From Streptococcus equi subsp. equi (lineage in GTDB: Bacteria > Bacillota > Bacilli > Lactobacillales > Streptococcaceae), in the NCBI GenBank assembly GCA_900637675.1, contig LR134389.1, positions 372,001-436,000 on the forward strand: DNA of 64,000 bases, read 5' to 3'. The notes beneath the pieces are model-generated. The model saw only the letters and a program-made list of their open reading frames with translations. It ran no database searches and was not told where the DNA came from. Below are positions 17,765 through 28,437 of the stretch, piece after piece; position 1 is the stretch's first letter; every line of letters starts with the position of its first letter. Made by a program: the position numbers and the translations under genes.

Positions 17765-18414
17765 CTAGCGCTGCGGTGCCATAGTGTTTTGGATATTGTA
17801 TTTGCGCTGCAAGAGGTAACGCAGTCCGATAGCTAAGGCACCGGTAATGAGAAGTGCTACAGGAGGTAATTGTGGGTTGAGCGCCTTTGGTAAAAAGGCT
17901 GTAGCAGAATAGAGGGTTATCCAGGCCAGCATTGCAAGTGTCAGAGCACCAATAACCTTAAACCAGCTTGGACGAAGGCTCTTGTCCTTGCCCATATGGC
18001 GATAAACAAAATAGTAGGTGGCGTACATGGAAGCACCCCCTCCAAAGCCAAGAGCAAGCAAGGACACAAGCCCGGTAACGGTAGTGTTGGTATTAAAGAA
18101 GGTCATGATACTGTTTAAAAGGCCAACAATACCGATAAATAGAAGCGAGGTATCAAGCCACATCAGCCATGGATTGGTGTTTTTGGGTGTGGCTTCTTTT
18201 TGATTTGCTTCTTTACTAAAGGAAGCTGCCCAGGCAGTTGGAGCCCCGTATAGGCTTCTTGCAGTGATGCCTTTTTTCTGGTTCTCTAAGATGGTCGGAA
18301 TGACCTCCTCAAGAAGTGCCTTGATGTCGTCATCAGTTTTGCCATCTTTGATGAGCTGATTGGTGGCGATATGAATAAATTCTTGATTTTTTTGGTAAGC
18401 TGTTGTAAGTCCAT
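17765..18414 (-). pseudogene. DUF1129-like membrane protein, frameshift near start
   Basis: The body (TKKNQEFIHIATNQLIKDGKTDDDI onwards) is a DUF1129-type protein: a cytosolic helical N-part, then four membrane helices and a short basic tail. Function unknown. The best start is the ATG at 18414, with TAGGAGA upstream, encoding MDLQQLTKK. A T run of seven at 18387-18393 (A run on the coding strand) must be eight to join MDLQQLTKK to NQEFIHIA. Without it the only open frame starts upstream with an unconvincing sequence. This is the same one-base run deficit as in rnhC and rpsF. Confidence 0.78.
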
Positions 18415-18672
18415 GACAGGGGATTCTCCTATATGATGTGATGATTGTAAGCAGGGCTAGCCTGGGATAATGCCTCAAGGGCGCCTTGCTGGCTTGCTTT
18501 GCCAGCTAGTATGGCAGCTGATATGTTGCGCTTGATCATACGATCAAGCAGTAGTAGCTACCGTTACTTGCTGGGACGATTGTTTGCTTTAGCAGTAGTA
18601 GTGCCTGCTTTAGCTGATGAGCTGTCTACAGGTAGAGCTCAGGAGTAGCTTTTTCAGTTGGAAATGGGGTTA

Positions 18673-19617
18673 TTAAAACCATTTTTTTCTAATAAAATAA
18701 ATAACAACAAAGCTGCTGAGCAGGGTTGCCAGCAGGACAATATACCAGAAGGCATGGCTAAGGCCATTGAGCGGCAGCCAATTATCCTGAAAGTTCATGC
18801 CGTAGGCTGAGAAGATCACTGTCGGAATATCTAGAGCCATCGTCATCAGAGCCAATGTTTTCATGATGGTGTTCTGATTGTTGTTAATGATTGAGGCGGT
18901 TGTTTCGGTCATGGCATTTAAGACATTTTCATAAATGCCAGCCATCTCAATAGCCTGTTGGGTCTCAATCAGTGTATCCTCAAGCAGGTCCTCGTCCTCA
19001 ATATATTTTTTGAGTGAGCTGGTTGAGCTGGATAATTTTTTGACAATGCGCTCGTTGAACTTTAGGGAGGCCTTTAGGTAGACGATGGATTTTTCAAGCT
19101 CCATCATGTCGATTAATTCTTCGTTTCGGGTTGCTGCCTCAAGCTGAGCCTCCAAGCGTTCGCTTTGTCGGTCAATTGTTCTTAGTGCGGTTAGGAAAAG
19201 CTCGGCATTGCGGTAGAGAATTTGAAAGACAAAACGTGTCTTCATAAAGGTGTAAAAGTTTTTAACCTTACGCTTATGAAACTGATCAAAAAGTGTCATG
19301 TCATGCAGGCAGGTGGTGATTACCGCGCTTTCAGTGACGATAATTCCCAAAGGCATGGTCACATAGTAGCTTTTGTTGTTGCGCTCCTCATAGACCGGAA
19401 CGTCGACGATAATCAAGGTGTAGTCGTCCTCAACAGCAATACGTGAGGTTTCTTCAACGTCCAAAGGGGCACGCAGGTCAGAAATATCAATGTTAAATTG
19501 ATCGGCAATGGCGATAGACTCTTCCTGGGAGGGGTTGACCAATTTGATCCAAGCACCTGGCTCGAATGTTTCGATTTCTTTGAATTCAATTGCCGATGAA
19601 AGAAACATTTGTTTCAT
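18673..19617 (-). CDS. corA: CorA-family divalent metal transporter
   Basis: A 314-residue CorA protein, a pentameric Mg2+/Co2+ channel. It has a large cytosolic N-domain, a long stalk helix (about residues 150-250) and two C-terminal membrane helices. The signature YGMN (in FSAYGMNFQDN) closes the first helix, and a basic tail IRKKWF follows the second. AAGGAGGG precedes the ATG at 19617. It is divergent from uvrA. Confidence 0.9.
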   Translation of the reverse strand: MKQMFLSSAIEFKEIETFEPGAWIKLVNPSQEESIAIADQFNIDISDLRAPLDVEETSRIAVEDDYTLIIVDVPVYEERNNKSYYVTMPLGIIVTESAVITTCLHDMTLFDQFHKRKVKNFYTFMKTRFVFQILYRNAELFLTALRTIDRQSERLEAQLEAATRNEELIDMMELEKSIVYLKASLKFNERIVKKLSSSTSSLKKYIEDEDLLEDTLIETQQAIEMAGIYENVLNAMTETTASIINNNQNTIMKTLALMTMALDIPTVIFSAYGMNFQDNWLPLNGLSHAFWYIVLLATLLSSFVVIYFIRKKWF

Positions 19618-19761
19618 GACAAGCCCTCCTTTTTGTGATTAGTCAGTATTGAAGTGAGCTTCTTGTCATCAGGTAGACGAAGCCTTTTTGAAAAACACTC
19701 AATACCTGTCTATTATACTACAAATTCATGGTGTTTGGGGCAACTGATTATTAGAAATTTT

Positions 19762-19770
19762 TGTTATAAT
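19762..19770 (+). promoter_or_regulatory. Extended -10 promoter of uvrA
   Basis: TGTTATAAT, an extended -10 with a perfect TATAAT, lies 43 bases upstream of the chosen uvrA start. The -35 is weak. Confidence 0.5.
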
Positions 19771-19812
19771 GGAATAAATCTCGATGAGGAGGGTGCCTGG
19801 GGGCACAAGAGC

Positions 19813-22634
19813 ATGCAAGATAAATTGATTATTCGTGGGGCGCGTGCCCACAATTTAAAAAATATTGATGTGGAGATTCCACGTGATAAGCTCGTTGTGG
19901 TGACCGGCTTATCAGGATCTGGAAAATCTAGCCTTGCCTTTGATACCATCTATGCTGAGGGACAACGTCGCTATGTGGAGAGCCTGTCAGCCTATGCTAG
20001 GCAATTTTTAGGCAACATGGAAAAGCCTGATGTGGATTCTATAGACGGGCTTAGTCCTGCTATTTCTATTGACCAAAAAACAACCAGCAAGAATCCTAGA
20101 TCAACCGTTGGTACGGTGACAGAAATCAATGATTACCTCAGGCTTCTTTATGCGCGTGTGGGGACTCCCTATTGTATCAATGGGCATGGGGCTATTACGG
20201 CTTCCTCGGTGGAGCAGATTGTTGAGCAGGTGCTAGAGTTGCCTGAGCGGACGCGTATGCAGATTTTGGCGCCTCTTGTCCGTCGTAAAAAGGGTCAGCA
20301 CAAGACAGTGTTTGAGAAAATTCAAAAGGACGGTTATGTGCGCGTGCGTGTTGATGGAGAGATTTTTGATGTGTCAGAGGTACCAGCATTATCCAAAAGC
20401 AAAATGCACAATATAGAGGTCGTCATTGATCGCTTGGTCAATAAGGACGGGATCCGCAGTCGTCTTTTTGATTCGATAGAGGCTGCGCTTCGCTTGGGAG
20501 ATGGCTATCTGATGATTGATACGATGGACGGCAATGAGTTGCTGTTTTCAGAGTATTATTCCTGTCCGGTATGTGGTTTTACAGTGCCAGAGCTAGAGCC
20601 TCGTCTTTTTTCATTTAACGCGCCCTTTGGCTCTTGCCCTACCTGTGATGGCTTAGGGATCAAGCTGGAGGTGGATTTGGATCTAGTTGTTCCTGATCCC
20701 AGCAAGACCTTGAGAGAGGGGGCTCTTGCTCCTTGGAATCCTATCTCGTCAAATTATTACCCAACCATGCTTGAGCAGGCAATGCAGAGCTTTGGTGTTG
20801 ATATGGACAAGCCTTTTGAGCAATTGAGCGAGCAGGAAAAGGAGCTGATCCTGTATGGCTCAGGTGATCAGGAGTTCCATTTTCACTATGTCAATGATTT
20901 TGGTGGCGAGCGCAGCATTGATATTCCCTTTGAAGGGGTTGTGACAAATATTAACCGTCGCTACCATGAGACTAACAGTGACTATACCCGCAATGTCATG
21001 CGAGGCTATATGAACGAATTGACCTGTGCGAGCTGTCATGGCTATCGCCTCAATGATCAAGCCCTGTGTGTGCGTGTTGGTGGTGAGTATGGCTTGACGA
21101 TCGGTCAGGTGTCAGAGCTATCTATTGCAGACCATCTGCAGCTGCTAGATCGGCTTGAGCTGTCAGACAATGAAAGCACCATTGCAAAGCCAATTATCAA
21201 GGAAATTCATGATCGGCTGACCTTTTTGAATAATGTCGGTCTGAATTATCTGACCTTGTCTCGCTCGGCAGGCACCTTGTCTGGTGGAGAGAGTCAGCGT
21301 ATCCGTTTGGCAACGCAAATTGGCTCTAATCTGTCAGGTGTCCTTTACGTTTTGGACGAGCCTTCTATTGGTCTGCACCAGCGAGATAACGATCGCTTGA
21401 TTGATAGCTTGAAAAAAATGCGTGACTTGGGAAATACCTTGATTGTGGTTGAGCACGATGAGGATACCATGATGCAGGCAGATTGGCTGATTGATGTGGG
21501 ACCTGGTGCTGGGGACTTTGGCGGGCAGATTGTTGCCTCTGGAACGCCTCAGCAGGTTGCTCGGCATAAAAGGTCTATCACTGGTCAATACCTGTCTGGA
21601 CGCAAATCAATACCCGTTCCTTTGGAGCGACGTGCTGGCAATGGTCGCTATATTGATATCAAGGGAGCAGCCCAAAACAATCTGCAGAATCTTGATGTGA
21701 GGTTTCCTCTGGAGAAATTTATTGCAGTGACTGGGGTCTCTGGCTCAGGAAAATCAACGCTGGTTAATAGCATTCTCAAAAAGCAGTGGCTCAAAGGCTA
21801 AACCGTAACTCTGAAAAGCCAGGCAAGCATAGGTCTATCACTGGCATTGACCATTTGGAACGGTTGATTGATATTGATCAAAGCCCAATTGGGCGGACAC
21901 CGCGCTCTAATCCTGCCACCTATACCGGTGTTTTTGATGATATTCGAGAGCTCTTTGCCCAGACTAATGAAGCCAAGATTCGTGGCTACAAAAAAGGGCG
22001 CTTCTCCTTTAATGTGAAGGGAGGCCGCTGTGAAGCCTGCTCTGGAGATGGGATTATCAAGATTGAGATGCATTTTTTACCAGATGTTTACGTTCCATGT
22101 GATGTTTGTCATGGCAGACGCTATAATTCAGAGACGTTGGAGGTCCATTATAAGGGCAAAAACATTGCTGAAATCTTGGATATGACGGTAGATGATGCTC
22201 TGGTATTTTTCTCAGCTATTCCAAAGATTGCTCGTAAAATTCAGACCATTAAGGACGTTGGGCTTGGCTATGTTACTCTAGGGCAGCCAGCGACAACCCT
22301 ATCAGGTGGCGAGGCCCAGCGCATGAAGCTGGCTAGTGAATTGCACAAGCGTTCAACTGGTAAAAGCTTGTATATTTTAGATGAGCCAACGACGGGGCTG
22401 CATACAGATGACATTGCGCGATTACTGAAGGTTTTAGAGCGCTTTGTTGATGATGGCAATACTGTTTTAGTGATTGAGCACAATTTAGATGTCATCAAGT
22501 CGGCAGACCATATTATTGACCTTGGTCCAGAAGGCGGTGTTGGTGGAGGTCAACTGGTTGCAACTGGGACTCCTGAAGAGGTTGCCGCTGTTGAGGAAAG
22601 CTACACAGGGCAGTACCTGAAGCTGAAATTGTAA
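19813..22634 (+). pseudogene. uvrA: Excinuclease ABC subunit A, one-base frameshift
   Basis: UvrA is the damage-recognition ATPase of nucleotide excision repair. The first frame has Walker [10 protein letters not shown], zinc motif CPVCGF with CPTC, LSGGESQRI, and the second Walker A GVSGSGKST. It then goes out of frame at LKKQWLKG and stops at 21801. The second frame resumes at [14 protein letters not shown], with the second zinc module [22 protein letters not shown] and [10 protein letters not shown]. Adding a G beside the single G at 21783 restores [13 protein letters not shown] and one 940-residue protein. I start at [14 protein letters not shown] (19813); upstream residues are not UvrA-like. 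A sequencing deletion is the likely cause. Confidence 0.92.
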
Positions 22635-22923
22635 AGTTGCAGGCCTGACATCAATTGACAGAGTGATCTTCGTATGAACGATGATAGGGCATGGATTGAA
22701 ATGAGGGGTGATTTTAATTTAAATAATAGATAGCCAGTAGCTCTCTTCGCGGGGGGCGTGGGTGATATTTAAAGGGTATTTTTGGTAGTGGCGGCTAAGC
22801 TGATTAGCCTTTTGGTCCACTGTCAGAAATGCTTTTTTGTTGGCTGTCTTTAATGGGTCTTGCTTTTAAAAGCGTTGAAATCATGGTAAACTTAAGGTAG
22901 TTTTGTCGATAAAGGAGATTACC

Positions 22924-24000
22924 ATGTCATCATTTTTAGCACAGCGCTTAAGCAATTGCCAAGCATTACTGGAAAAAAAAGGCTTGGAGGCTATTTTAAT
23001 TACTAATCTGACTAATATTTATTACCTGACAGGCTTTTCAGGGACCTCAGCTACGGTCTTTATCAGTCCAAAGCGGCGTGTTTTTATTACAGATTCGCGT
23101 TATACCTTAATTGCTAAGGCTAGTATTGAGGGCTTTGATATCATTGAGAGCCGCACACCGCTGGCTGAAATTGCTGCAATCCTACAGGCGGACAAGCTTA
23201 GCAGTCTAGCCTTTGAGGATCAGGTGTCCTTTTCCTTTTCTCAAAGCCTTCAGGCAGCCTTTTCAGAGGTGACTTTGCTGCCGCAATCAGGCTTTATTGA
23301 AGCGCTTCGTCTGATTAAGGACGCTTCTGAGATTGACATTATTGCTAAAGCCTGCTCGATTTCAGACAAGGCCTTCTGTGATGTCTTGGACTTTATTAAG
23401 CCGGGGCAGACAAGTGAGCTTGAAGTGGCTAATTTCTTGGATTTTCGCATGCGTCAATACGGTGCCTCAGGCATTTCCTTTGACACCATTGCAGCCTCAG
23501 GCTATCGTTCTGCCATGCCTCATGGTCGTGCTACAGATAAAATCATTCAGCAGGGAGAGACTTTGACGCTTGACTTTGGCTGTTATTATCAGCATTATGT
23601 GAGTGATATGACAAGGACTATTCATATCGGACAGGTGACAGACCAGGAGCGTGAGATTTATGAGCTGGTTCTTGCAGCTAATCAGGCTTTGATTGCAAAG
23701 GCTGGTGCAGGCATGACCTATCGTGAGTTTGATGCTATTCCTCGTCAGCTCATTACTGAGGCAGGATATGGCAGTCACTTTACACATGGCATTGGTCATG
23801 GGATCGGACTTGATATTCATGAGGATCCATTTTTTGCTAAGACAGATCAAAGGCTTCTAGCTGGTATGGTGGTGACAGATGAACCGGGTATCTATTTAGA
23901 CGGCAAATACGGTGTGCGTATTGAGGACGATCTTGTCATCACAGAAACAGGCTGTCAGGTCTTAACCAAGGCACCAAAGGAATTGATTGTTTTAACGTAG
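22924..24000 (+). CDS. Xaa-Pro aminopeptidase/dipeptidase (M24B)
   Basis: A 358-residue proline-specific metallopeptidase. The N-terminal creatinase-like domain ([19 protein letters not shown]) is followed by the pita-bread catalytic domain. The metal ligands are visible in [41 protein letters not shown] and IEDDLVI. It releases N-terminal residues next to proline during peptide use. I start at ATG 22924 because AAAGGAG lies 7 bases before it. Together with efp downstream it forms the common Firmicute papA-efp neighbourhood, here split by an IS. PepP and PepQ cannot be told apart with certainty. Confidence 0.9.
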   Translation: MSSFLAQRLSNCQALLEKKGLEAILITNLTNIYYLTGFSGTSATVFISPKRRVFITDSRYTLIAKASIEGFDIIESRTPLAEIAAILQADKLSSLAFEDQVSFSFSQSLQAAFSEVTLLPQSGFIEALRLIKDASEIDIIAKACSISDKAFCDVLDFIKPGQTSELEVANFLDFRMRQYGASGISFDTIAASGYRSAMPHGRATDKIIQQGETLTLDFGCYYQHYVSDMTRTIHIGQVTDQEREIYELVLAANQALIAKAGAGMTYREFDAIPRQLITEAGYGSHFTHGIGHGIGLDIHEDPFFAKTDQRLLAGMVVTDEPGIYLDGKYGVRIEDDLVITETGCQVLTKAPKELIVLT

Positions 24001-24043
24001 GCTTGTTAGCTGCTGTGAGTTAGAAGGGATTAGGAGACAAAGC

Positions 24044-24505
24044 ATGACAGATAGGCTATCATGGCAAGATTATTTTATGGCAAATGCAGAGCTGATATCT
24101 AAGCGATCAACCTGCGATCGAGCATTTGTCGGTGCAGTCTTGGTCAAGGACAATCGCATTATTGCGACAGGCTATAACGGTGGCGTGTCGGCGACTGATA
24201 ACTGTAATGAAGCCGGTCATTATATGGAAGAAGGGCATTGTATCAGAACTGTTCATGCAGAGATGAATGCTTTGATTCAATGTGCTAAGGAGGGCATTTC
24301 AACTGCTGGAACAGAGATTTATGTCACGCACTTTCCTTGTATCAATTGCACTAAGGCCCTCCTTCAGGCCGGTATTTGCAAGATCACCTATAAATCCCAT
24401 TATCGTCCCCACCCTTTTGCCATTGAGCTAATGGATAAAAAAGGGGTTGCTTATGTTCAGCATGATGTGCCTCAGATTATCTTGGGTGGCGCTGTTGAGC
24501 CTTAG
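24044..24505 (+). CDS. dCMP deaminase family protein (ComEB-like)
   Basis: A 153-residue zinc-dependent cytidine/deoxycytidylate deaminase. Zinc ligands are His71 in VHAEMNA, with Glu73 as proton shuttle, and Cys99/Cys102 in [11 protein letters not shown]. It likely converts dCMP to dUMP for thymidylate synthesis. The B. subtilis homologue is ComEB. TTAGGAGA precedes the ATG. An IS1202-like element was inserted six bases after its stop codon. Confidence 0.9.
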   Translation: MTDRLSWQDYFMANAELISKRSTCDRAFVGAVLVKDNRIIATGYNGGVSATDNCNEAGHYMEEGHCIRTVHAEMNALIQCAKEGISTAGTEIYVTHFPCINCTKALLQAGICKITYKSHYRPHPFAIELMDKKGVAYVQHDVPQIILGGAVEP

Positions 24506-24530
24506 GCCGAAGGCTGATAATGGTCATAAA

Positions 24531-26079
24531 TGTCAATCGAAAATGACAATGTCTTGAAAAAATCGGTTAGATAAGAGAAAAATCTGTTATAATTGTGGTT
24601 GAGAGGTATTCCTCTCACGCTTGAATTCTTCATAAGATTTTCCGATTTTATGAAGGTATTGTTTGAAAGATGCAAGTTTCCACGGATGGGATTGTGGTGG
24701 AATATACTTGCGTCTTTCTTTTTTAGTTTTAGGCACCATTTCGAATTCTTTGGAGTGCTTCTCGTGTTTTGGTAACTTTCTAGTGGCATAAATATTGTCT
24801 GCGATATTAAGGTAGATGTCTCCATCGAATGCCTCAATCACAAGTGCCTTTGTCTTACGCGTAAAATAGATTTTTTTATCCCCTTCGACGGGCAAGTAGA
24901 AGTTGTTTTGATATCGAATATGATGCCCACTATCAATTACTCTTTCAGAGATTCTCGCTAACAGTAGGTTTCGCTGGGCCGGTTTAGGTGCTTTCTCAAA
25001 AACAGACTCACTGGCCAGTCCACCAAACTGCTTGTTAAATCGTTTAATCCATCTCTTAAGATAACGATTCGCTTGAGAGATGCTGGTAATTTGATTCCTC
25101 TGTAAATCAATTGGTAGACGCGATTGAAGGGTCTGATTAAGACGTTCTACACGCCCTTTAGCTTGAGGGATAGAAGACGTTTCAATGGCAATACCAAGCT
25201 GATGGCAAGCATATCCAAACTGTGTAAAGGTATCTTCCTCGATCTTTTTAGACTGACTGGAAGCATAAGTGAATACAGTCCTTTTATCAGTAAGGAACTG
25301 GAAAGGGATACCATGTACCTCTAGAATCTGTTCTAAGACATGATAATACCCGTTTAGCGTCTCCTGAGTATCAAAGTAAGCCCCGACAATATCACCGGAG
25401 GCATCGTCAATAGCGACATGAAGATGTGTTTCCTGTTGTCCAAACCAAGGGAATTGACTGGCCTCCATTTGAATGAGTTCCCCTTTGAATTTCTTTCTTG
25501 CTCGGCTGGGATGAGCTTTGTCAGGTTCTTCAAAGAAGTTGGAAGCAGTTGGGAGTTTGGATCCTCTTTTTTCTGCCTCCCTTTTCTTTTGTTTGGCTTC
25601 TTGTTTCAATCGTCTTTTCGTTGCTCGTTGAGTCTTTGGAGATAGAAACCCTGCTTGGTAGAGTAGTTTTCTAACAGTTGTATCTGAATAGGCGATGTTT
25701 TCTTCTTCCGCTAGTAGTTCGCAGAAATGAACAACATTTGGTCTTAAATCACCGTAACTTTGATATTTCTCGATAATCCTTCTCTTTGTTTCTAAAGACA
25801 TGGCATGAGTTGGTCTTTTTGATCTATTACCATGAACGAAAGCTGACTTTCCTTTCTCTCGATAGGCTAGTATCAATCGGTTCACCTGCCTCTTGCTTAA
25901 CCCTAATTCTACACAAGCCCTGTTTTTCTGTTTTTTACCCTCACAAACAGCTTTGATGACTAGGTATTTCTTTGACTCTATCATAGTTAGTTCTATTTTC
26001 CTCATCTTTCTAGTTTAACAGACGGGACATTTTCACATTCGACCTAGCTAAGACATTATCACTTTCGAATGATAACAAG
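24531..26079 (-). mobile_element. IS1202-like insertion sequence
   Basis: The element is flanked by direct copies of GGCTGATAATGGTCATAAA (24512-24530 and 26080-26098), a 19-bp target duplication. The ends are imperfect inverted repeats: left ATCGAAAATGACAATGTCT and the right-end inverse ATTCGAAAGTGATAATGTCT. Long target duplications are known for the IS1202 group. It sits between the dCMP deaminase gene and efp, upstream of the efp promoter. Confidence 0.88.
24587..26005 (-). CDS. IS1202-like DDE transposase
   Basis: A 472-residue full-length transposase. The N-terminal helix-turn-helix part (RACVELGLSKRQVNRLILAYREKG) is followed by an rve-type core with MEASQFPWFG, a dipeptide HVAIDDASGDIVG carrying catalytic Asp, and QAKGRVERLNQTLQSRLP carrying the Glu. 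The C-terminus is basic. No stops or frameshifts, so the element may be active. Confidence 0.88.
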   Translation of the reverse strand: MRKIELTMIESKKYLVIKAVCEGKKQKNRACVELGLSKRQVNRLILAYREKGKSAFVHGNRSKRPTHAMSLETKRRIIEKYQSYGDLRPNVVHFCELLAEEENIAYSDTTVRKLLYQAGFLSPKTQRATKRRLKQEAKQKKREAEKRGSKLPTASNFFEEPDKAHPSRARKKFKGELIQMEASQFPWFGQQETHLHVAIDDASGDIVGAYFDTQETLNGYYHVLEQILEVHGIPFQFLTDKRTVFTYASSQSKKIEEDTFTQFGYACHQLGIAIETSSIPQAKGRVERLNQTLQSRLPIDLQRNQITSISQANRYLKRWIKRFNKQFGGLASESVFEKAPKPAQRNLLLARISERVIDSGHHIRYQNNFYLPVEGDKKIYFTRKTKALVIEAFDGDIYLNIADNIYATRKLPKHEKHSKEFEMVPKTKKERRKYIPPQSHPWKLASFKQYLHKIGKSYEEFKRERNTSQPQL

Positions 26080-26102
26080 GGCTGATAATGGTCATAAAAC
26101 AT

Positions 26103-26131
26103 TTGAGCCTACAGCTCTTTTGTGGTAAAAT
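26103..26131 (+). promoter_or_regulatory. Promoter of efp
   Basis: TTGAGC, a 17-base spacer and TAAAAT begin five bases after the IS1202-like target duplication. The insertion therefore left the promoter intact. Confidence 0.65.
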
Positions 26132-26166
26132 AAGACGATAACTATTTTAGTAAGAGGTAATAACAA

Positions 26167-26724
26167 ATGATTGAAGCAAGCAAGCTTAGAGCAGGTATGA
26201 CGTTTGAAGCAGAAGGAAAGCTAATTCGCGTACTTGAAGCAAGCCATCATAAGCCAGGTAAGGGAAACACTATCATGCGTATGAAATTGCGTGATGTTCG
26301 TACTGGCTCTACATTCGACACAACCTATCGTCCAGACGAAAAGTTTGAACAGGCTATTATCGAAACAGTGCCGGCTCAATACCTTTACAAGATGGACGAG
26401 ACTGCTTACTTTATGAATACTGAAACCTATGACCAGTATGAGATTCCAGTAGCCAATGTTGAGCAAGAGCTATTATATATCCTTGAAAACTCTGATGTGA
26501 AAATCCAGTTTTATGGAACAGAGGTGATCGGAGTTCAGGTACCGACTACTGTTGAGTTGACTGTTACAGAGACCCAGCCATCAATCAAGGGAGCAACTGT
26601 TACAGGCTCTGGTAAGCCTGCAACCCTTGAAACAGGACTCGTGGTAAACGTTCCAGACTTTATTGAGGTAGGACAAAAGCTAATCATCAATACTGCTGAG
26701 GGGACTTACGTTTCTCGCGCTTAA
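26167..26724 (+). CDS. efp: Elongation factor P
   Basis: A 185-residue three-domain EF-P that rescues ribosomes stalled at polyproline. The domain I tip loop HHKPGKGN has Lys32 at the usual modification site. The signature YDQYEIP and the C-terminal domain ([29 protein letters not shown]) are complete. It is followed by the Asp23-family gene and nusB, a common order. Confidence 0.96.
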   Translation: MIEASKLRAGMTFEAEGKLIRVLEASHHKPGKGNTIMRMKLRDVRTGSTFDTTYRPDEKFEQAIIETVPAQYLYKMDETAYFMNTETYDQYEIPVANVEQELLYILENSDVKIQFYGTEVIGVQVPTTVELTVTETQPSIKGATVTGSGKPATLETGLVVNVPDFIEVGQKLIINTAEGTYVSRA

Positions 26725-26766
26725 TTCGCTTTCCGGAATTAGTCTAAGAGAAAGAAAGGAAATGCT

Positions 26767-27156
26767 ATGACAACTGAAAATATCGGTGAAATTGTTATTT
26801 CGCCACGAGTTCTTGAGGTTATTACGGGAATTGCTACGATGCAGGTCGAGGGTGTTCACTCGCTTCACAATAAAAACATGGCAGATACCTTTAATAAAGC
26901 TAGTCTTGGTAAGGGCGTCTATCTTCAGACGGAAGAAAATGGAACAGTCAATGCAGACATCTATGTTTACCTGCAATATGGTGTAAAGGTTCCTGCGGTG
27001 TCAATGGCTATTCAAAGGGCTGTTAAGTCAGCTGTTTATGACATGGCTGAGGTTACCATTTCTTATGTTAATATCCATGTTGAGGGGATTGTTCCTGAAA
27101 AGACACCAAAGCCAGAAATGAAATCATTGTTTGATGAGGATTTTTTGGATGACTAA
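26767..27156 (+). CDS. Asp23/Gls24 family protein
   Basis: A 129-residue Asp23/Gls24-type protein ([24 protein letters not shown], then [36 protein letters not shown]). Members act in cell-envelope homeostasis. GAAAGGAA precedes the start. Its last bases overlap the nusB start. Confidence 0.9.
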
Positions 27157-27601
27157 GCATTTTCAACATTCGAGAAGAGATTTGCGTGAGCGTGCTTTTC
27201 AAGCTTTATTTGCTATGGAGATGGGCGGAGATTTTCTGCCTGCCTCACAGTTTGCCTATGACTATGACAAGGAAGCAGCTGATGACAAGCAGCCTTCTGA
27301 GCTTCCTGTTTTTCTGTTAAATCTTGTCAATGGCGTTATGGATCATAAGGCTGAGCTTGATGAGGTTATCAAGAAAAACCTTAAAACGAGCTGGTCCATT
27401 GAGCGCTTGACAGTGGTAGACAAGACGATGTTGCGTCTTGGGCTCTTTGAGATGACCCTGTTTGAGGAGACACCTGATCGTGTAGCCTTAAATGAAATCA
27501 TTGAAATTGCTAAAAAATATTCTGATGATACCTCAGCTAAGTTTATTAATGGCTTACTCAGTCAGTTTGTTTCTGATGAGTCAGCTGCAGTGACAGAATA
27601 A
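27149..27601 (+). CDS. nusB: Transcription antitermination factor NusB
   Basis: NusB (150 residues) joins NusE/S10 at boxA of rRNA transcripts. [19 protein letters not shown] begins the all-helical fold, and [29 protein letters not shown] is the conserved C-terminal part. I start at MTKHFQHS (27149), which overlaps the preceding stop by 8 bases. The frame is open six codons further upstream, but without family support. Confidence 0.95.
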
Positions 27602-27629
27602 CAAGCTGGTGAAAGCTTCTTAAGTTACT

Positions 27630-27649
27630 AAAGCCCTATAGGGCTTTTT
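27630..27649 (+). terminator. Terminator after nusB
   Basis: AAAGCCCTATAGGGCTTT palindromic stem followed by TTG, 28 bases after the nusB stop. Confidence 0.75.
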
Positions 27650-27799
27650 GAATGCTCAAAAACGTCTCATCTGGTTGGCTATGTCAATGAATTCCCAAAA
27701 AGATTCATCAGTTGCTATTATTTAGGTAAGAGCTATAAGCACAATGGCTATTATCCTGTGATATAATAAAAGACATAAGGGTTATAAAGGAGAAATTGT

Positions 27800-28066
27800 A
27801 TGAGTGATACCATTACATCAAGCCCTGTGGCTGCTTCTGCTGCTATTAGTGAATTGGTAGGTGTAGACACCAGTAGGGTTCACCAACAGTCCGTTGCATT
27901 TAGTGTGACCAAGGGTATTGCAGGTATGGAAAAGGGACGTCAGGTCTCTAATCAACTGCTGCAGGCTGTCAGCGACTTTAGTCAGGCAGTCCTTATTCAG
28001 GCTAATAAATTTCCTCAGCTTGCGGCCAAATTAGAGAAAAGAGACCTAGAGGAAGCAACAAGATAG
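27800..28066 (+). CDS. Type VII secretion-associated small protein (TIGR04197-like)
   Basis: An 88-residue helical protein (SAAISELVGVDTSRVHQQSVAF, GIAGMEKGRQVSNQLLQAVSDFSQAV) resembling the small partner proteins encoded at the head of streptococcal LXG-toxin operons. Such proteins bind the LXG domain and help target it to the type VII secretion system. AAAGGAGAA precedes the ATG, and TATAAT lies about 30 bases upstream. It is the only intact gene of the module. Confidence 0.75.
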   Translation: MSDTITSSPVAASAAISELVGVDTSRVHQQSVAFSVTKGIAGMEKGRQVSNQLLQAVSDFSQAVLIQANKFPQLAAKLEKRDLEEATR

Positions 28067-28077
28067 GGGAATAAGTC

Positions 28078-28437
28078 ATGATCAAAGAAGAATCTGAAGA
28101 AAAATTTCTTGCCCTAACCCGACAGATCAATGAGCTGGAGTGGCTAGAGGAGGATCTTTTGTCGATGAAACGACGGCATGAACAAGCAGTCTCGGAGATT
28201 CAAGCAGACTGTCAGCACCTCTCTTTTGCCCTTGAGTCCCTATTGAACCATATGCCTGAGGACTAAGCTGGAAAGTACGCAGAGCAAGAGGCCAATGACC
28301 ACTTGATCAGACAAATGGATCGCTATGTTGATGAGCATCTGGATCACGTGTCAATCTATACGATGGGGGTTCGTCGTAGACTAGAGAGGGACAAAGAAGA
28401 GCTTATCGGTGAAAGGAGCCGTTTACGATGGGAGTGA
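28078..28437 (+). pseudogene. DUF3958-like LXG partner, in-frame stop
   Basis: The frame starts with MIKEESEEKFLALTRQINEL and stops after 62 codons at TAA 28264-28266. It continues in the same frame without a break as AGKYAEQEANDHLIRQMDRY and on to RSRLRWE, stopping at 28437. The whole, about 119 codons, has the size and charged helical character of DUF3958-type proteins that accompany LXG toxins. Its end overlaps the LXG start by 10 bases, as expected for a coupled full-length gene. I infer a nonsense mutation. Confidence 0.7.

Noticed and set aside
18531-18548. Hairpin CTTGATC-ATAC-GATCAAG as terminator of corA
   Set aside because: No T run follows on either strand and it lies over 120 bases past the corA stop.
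19654-19812. N-terminal extension of uvrA to 19654
   Set aside because: The residues are not UvrA-like and the region contains the promoter.
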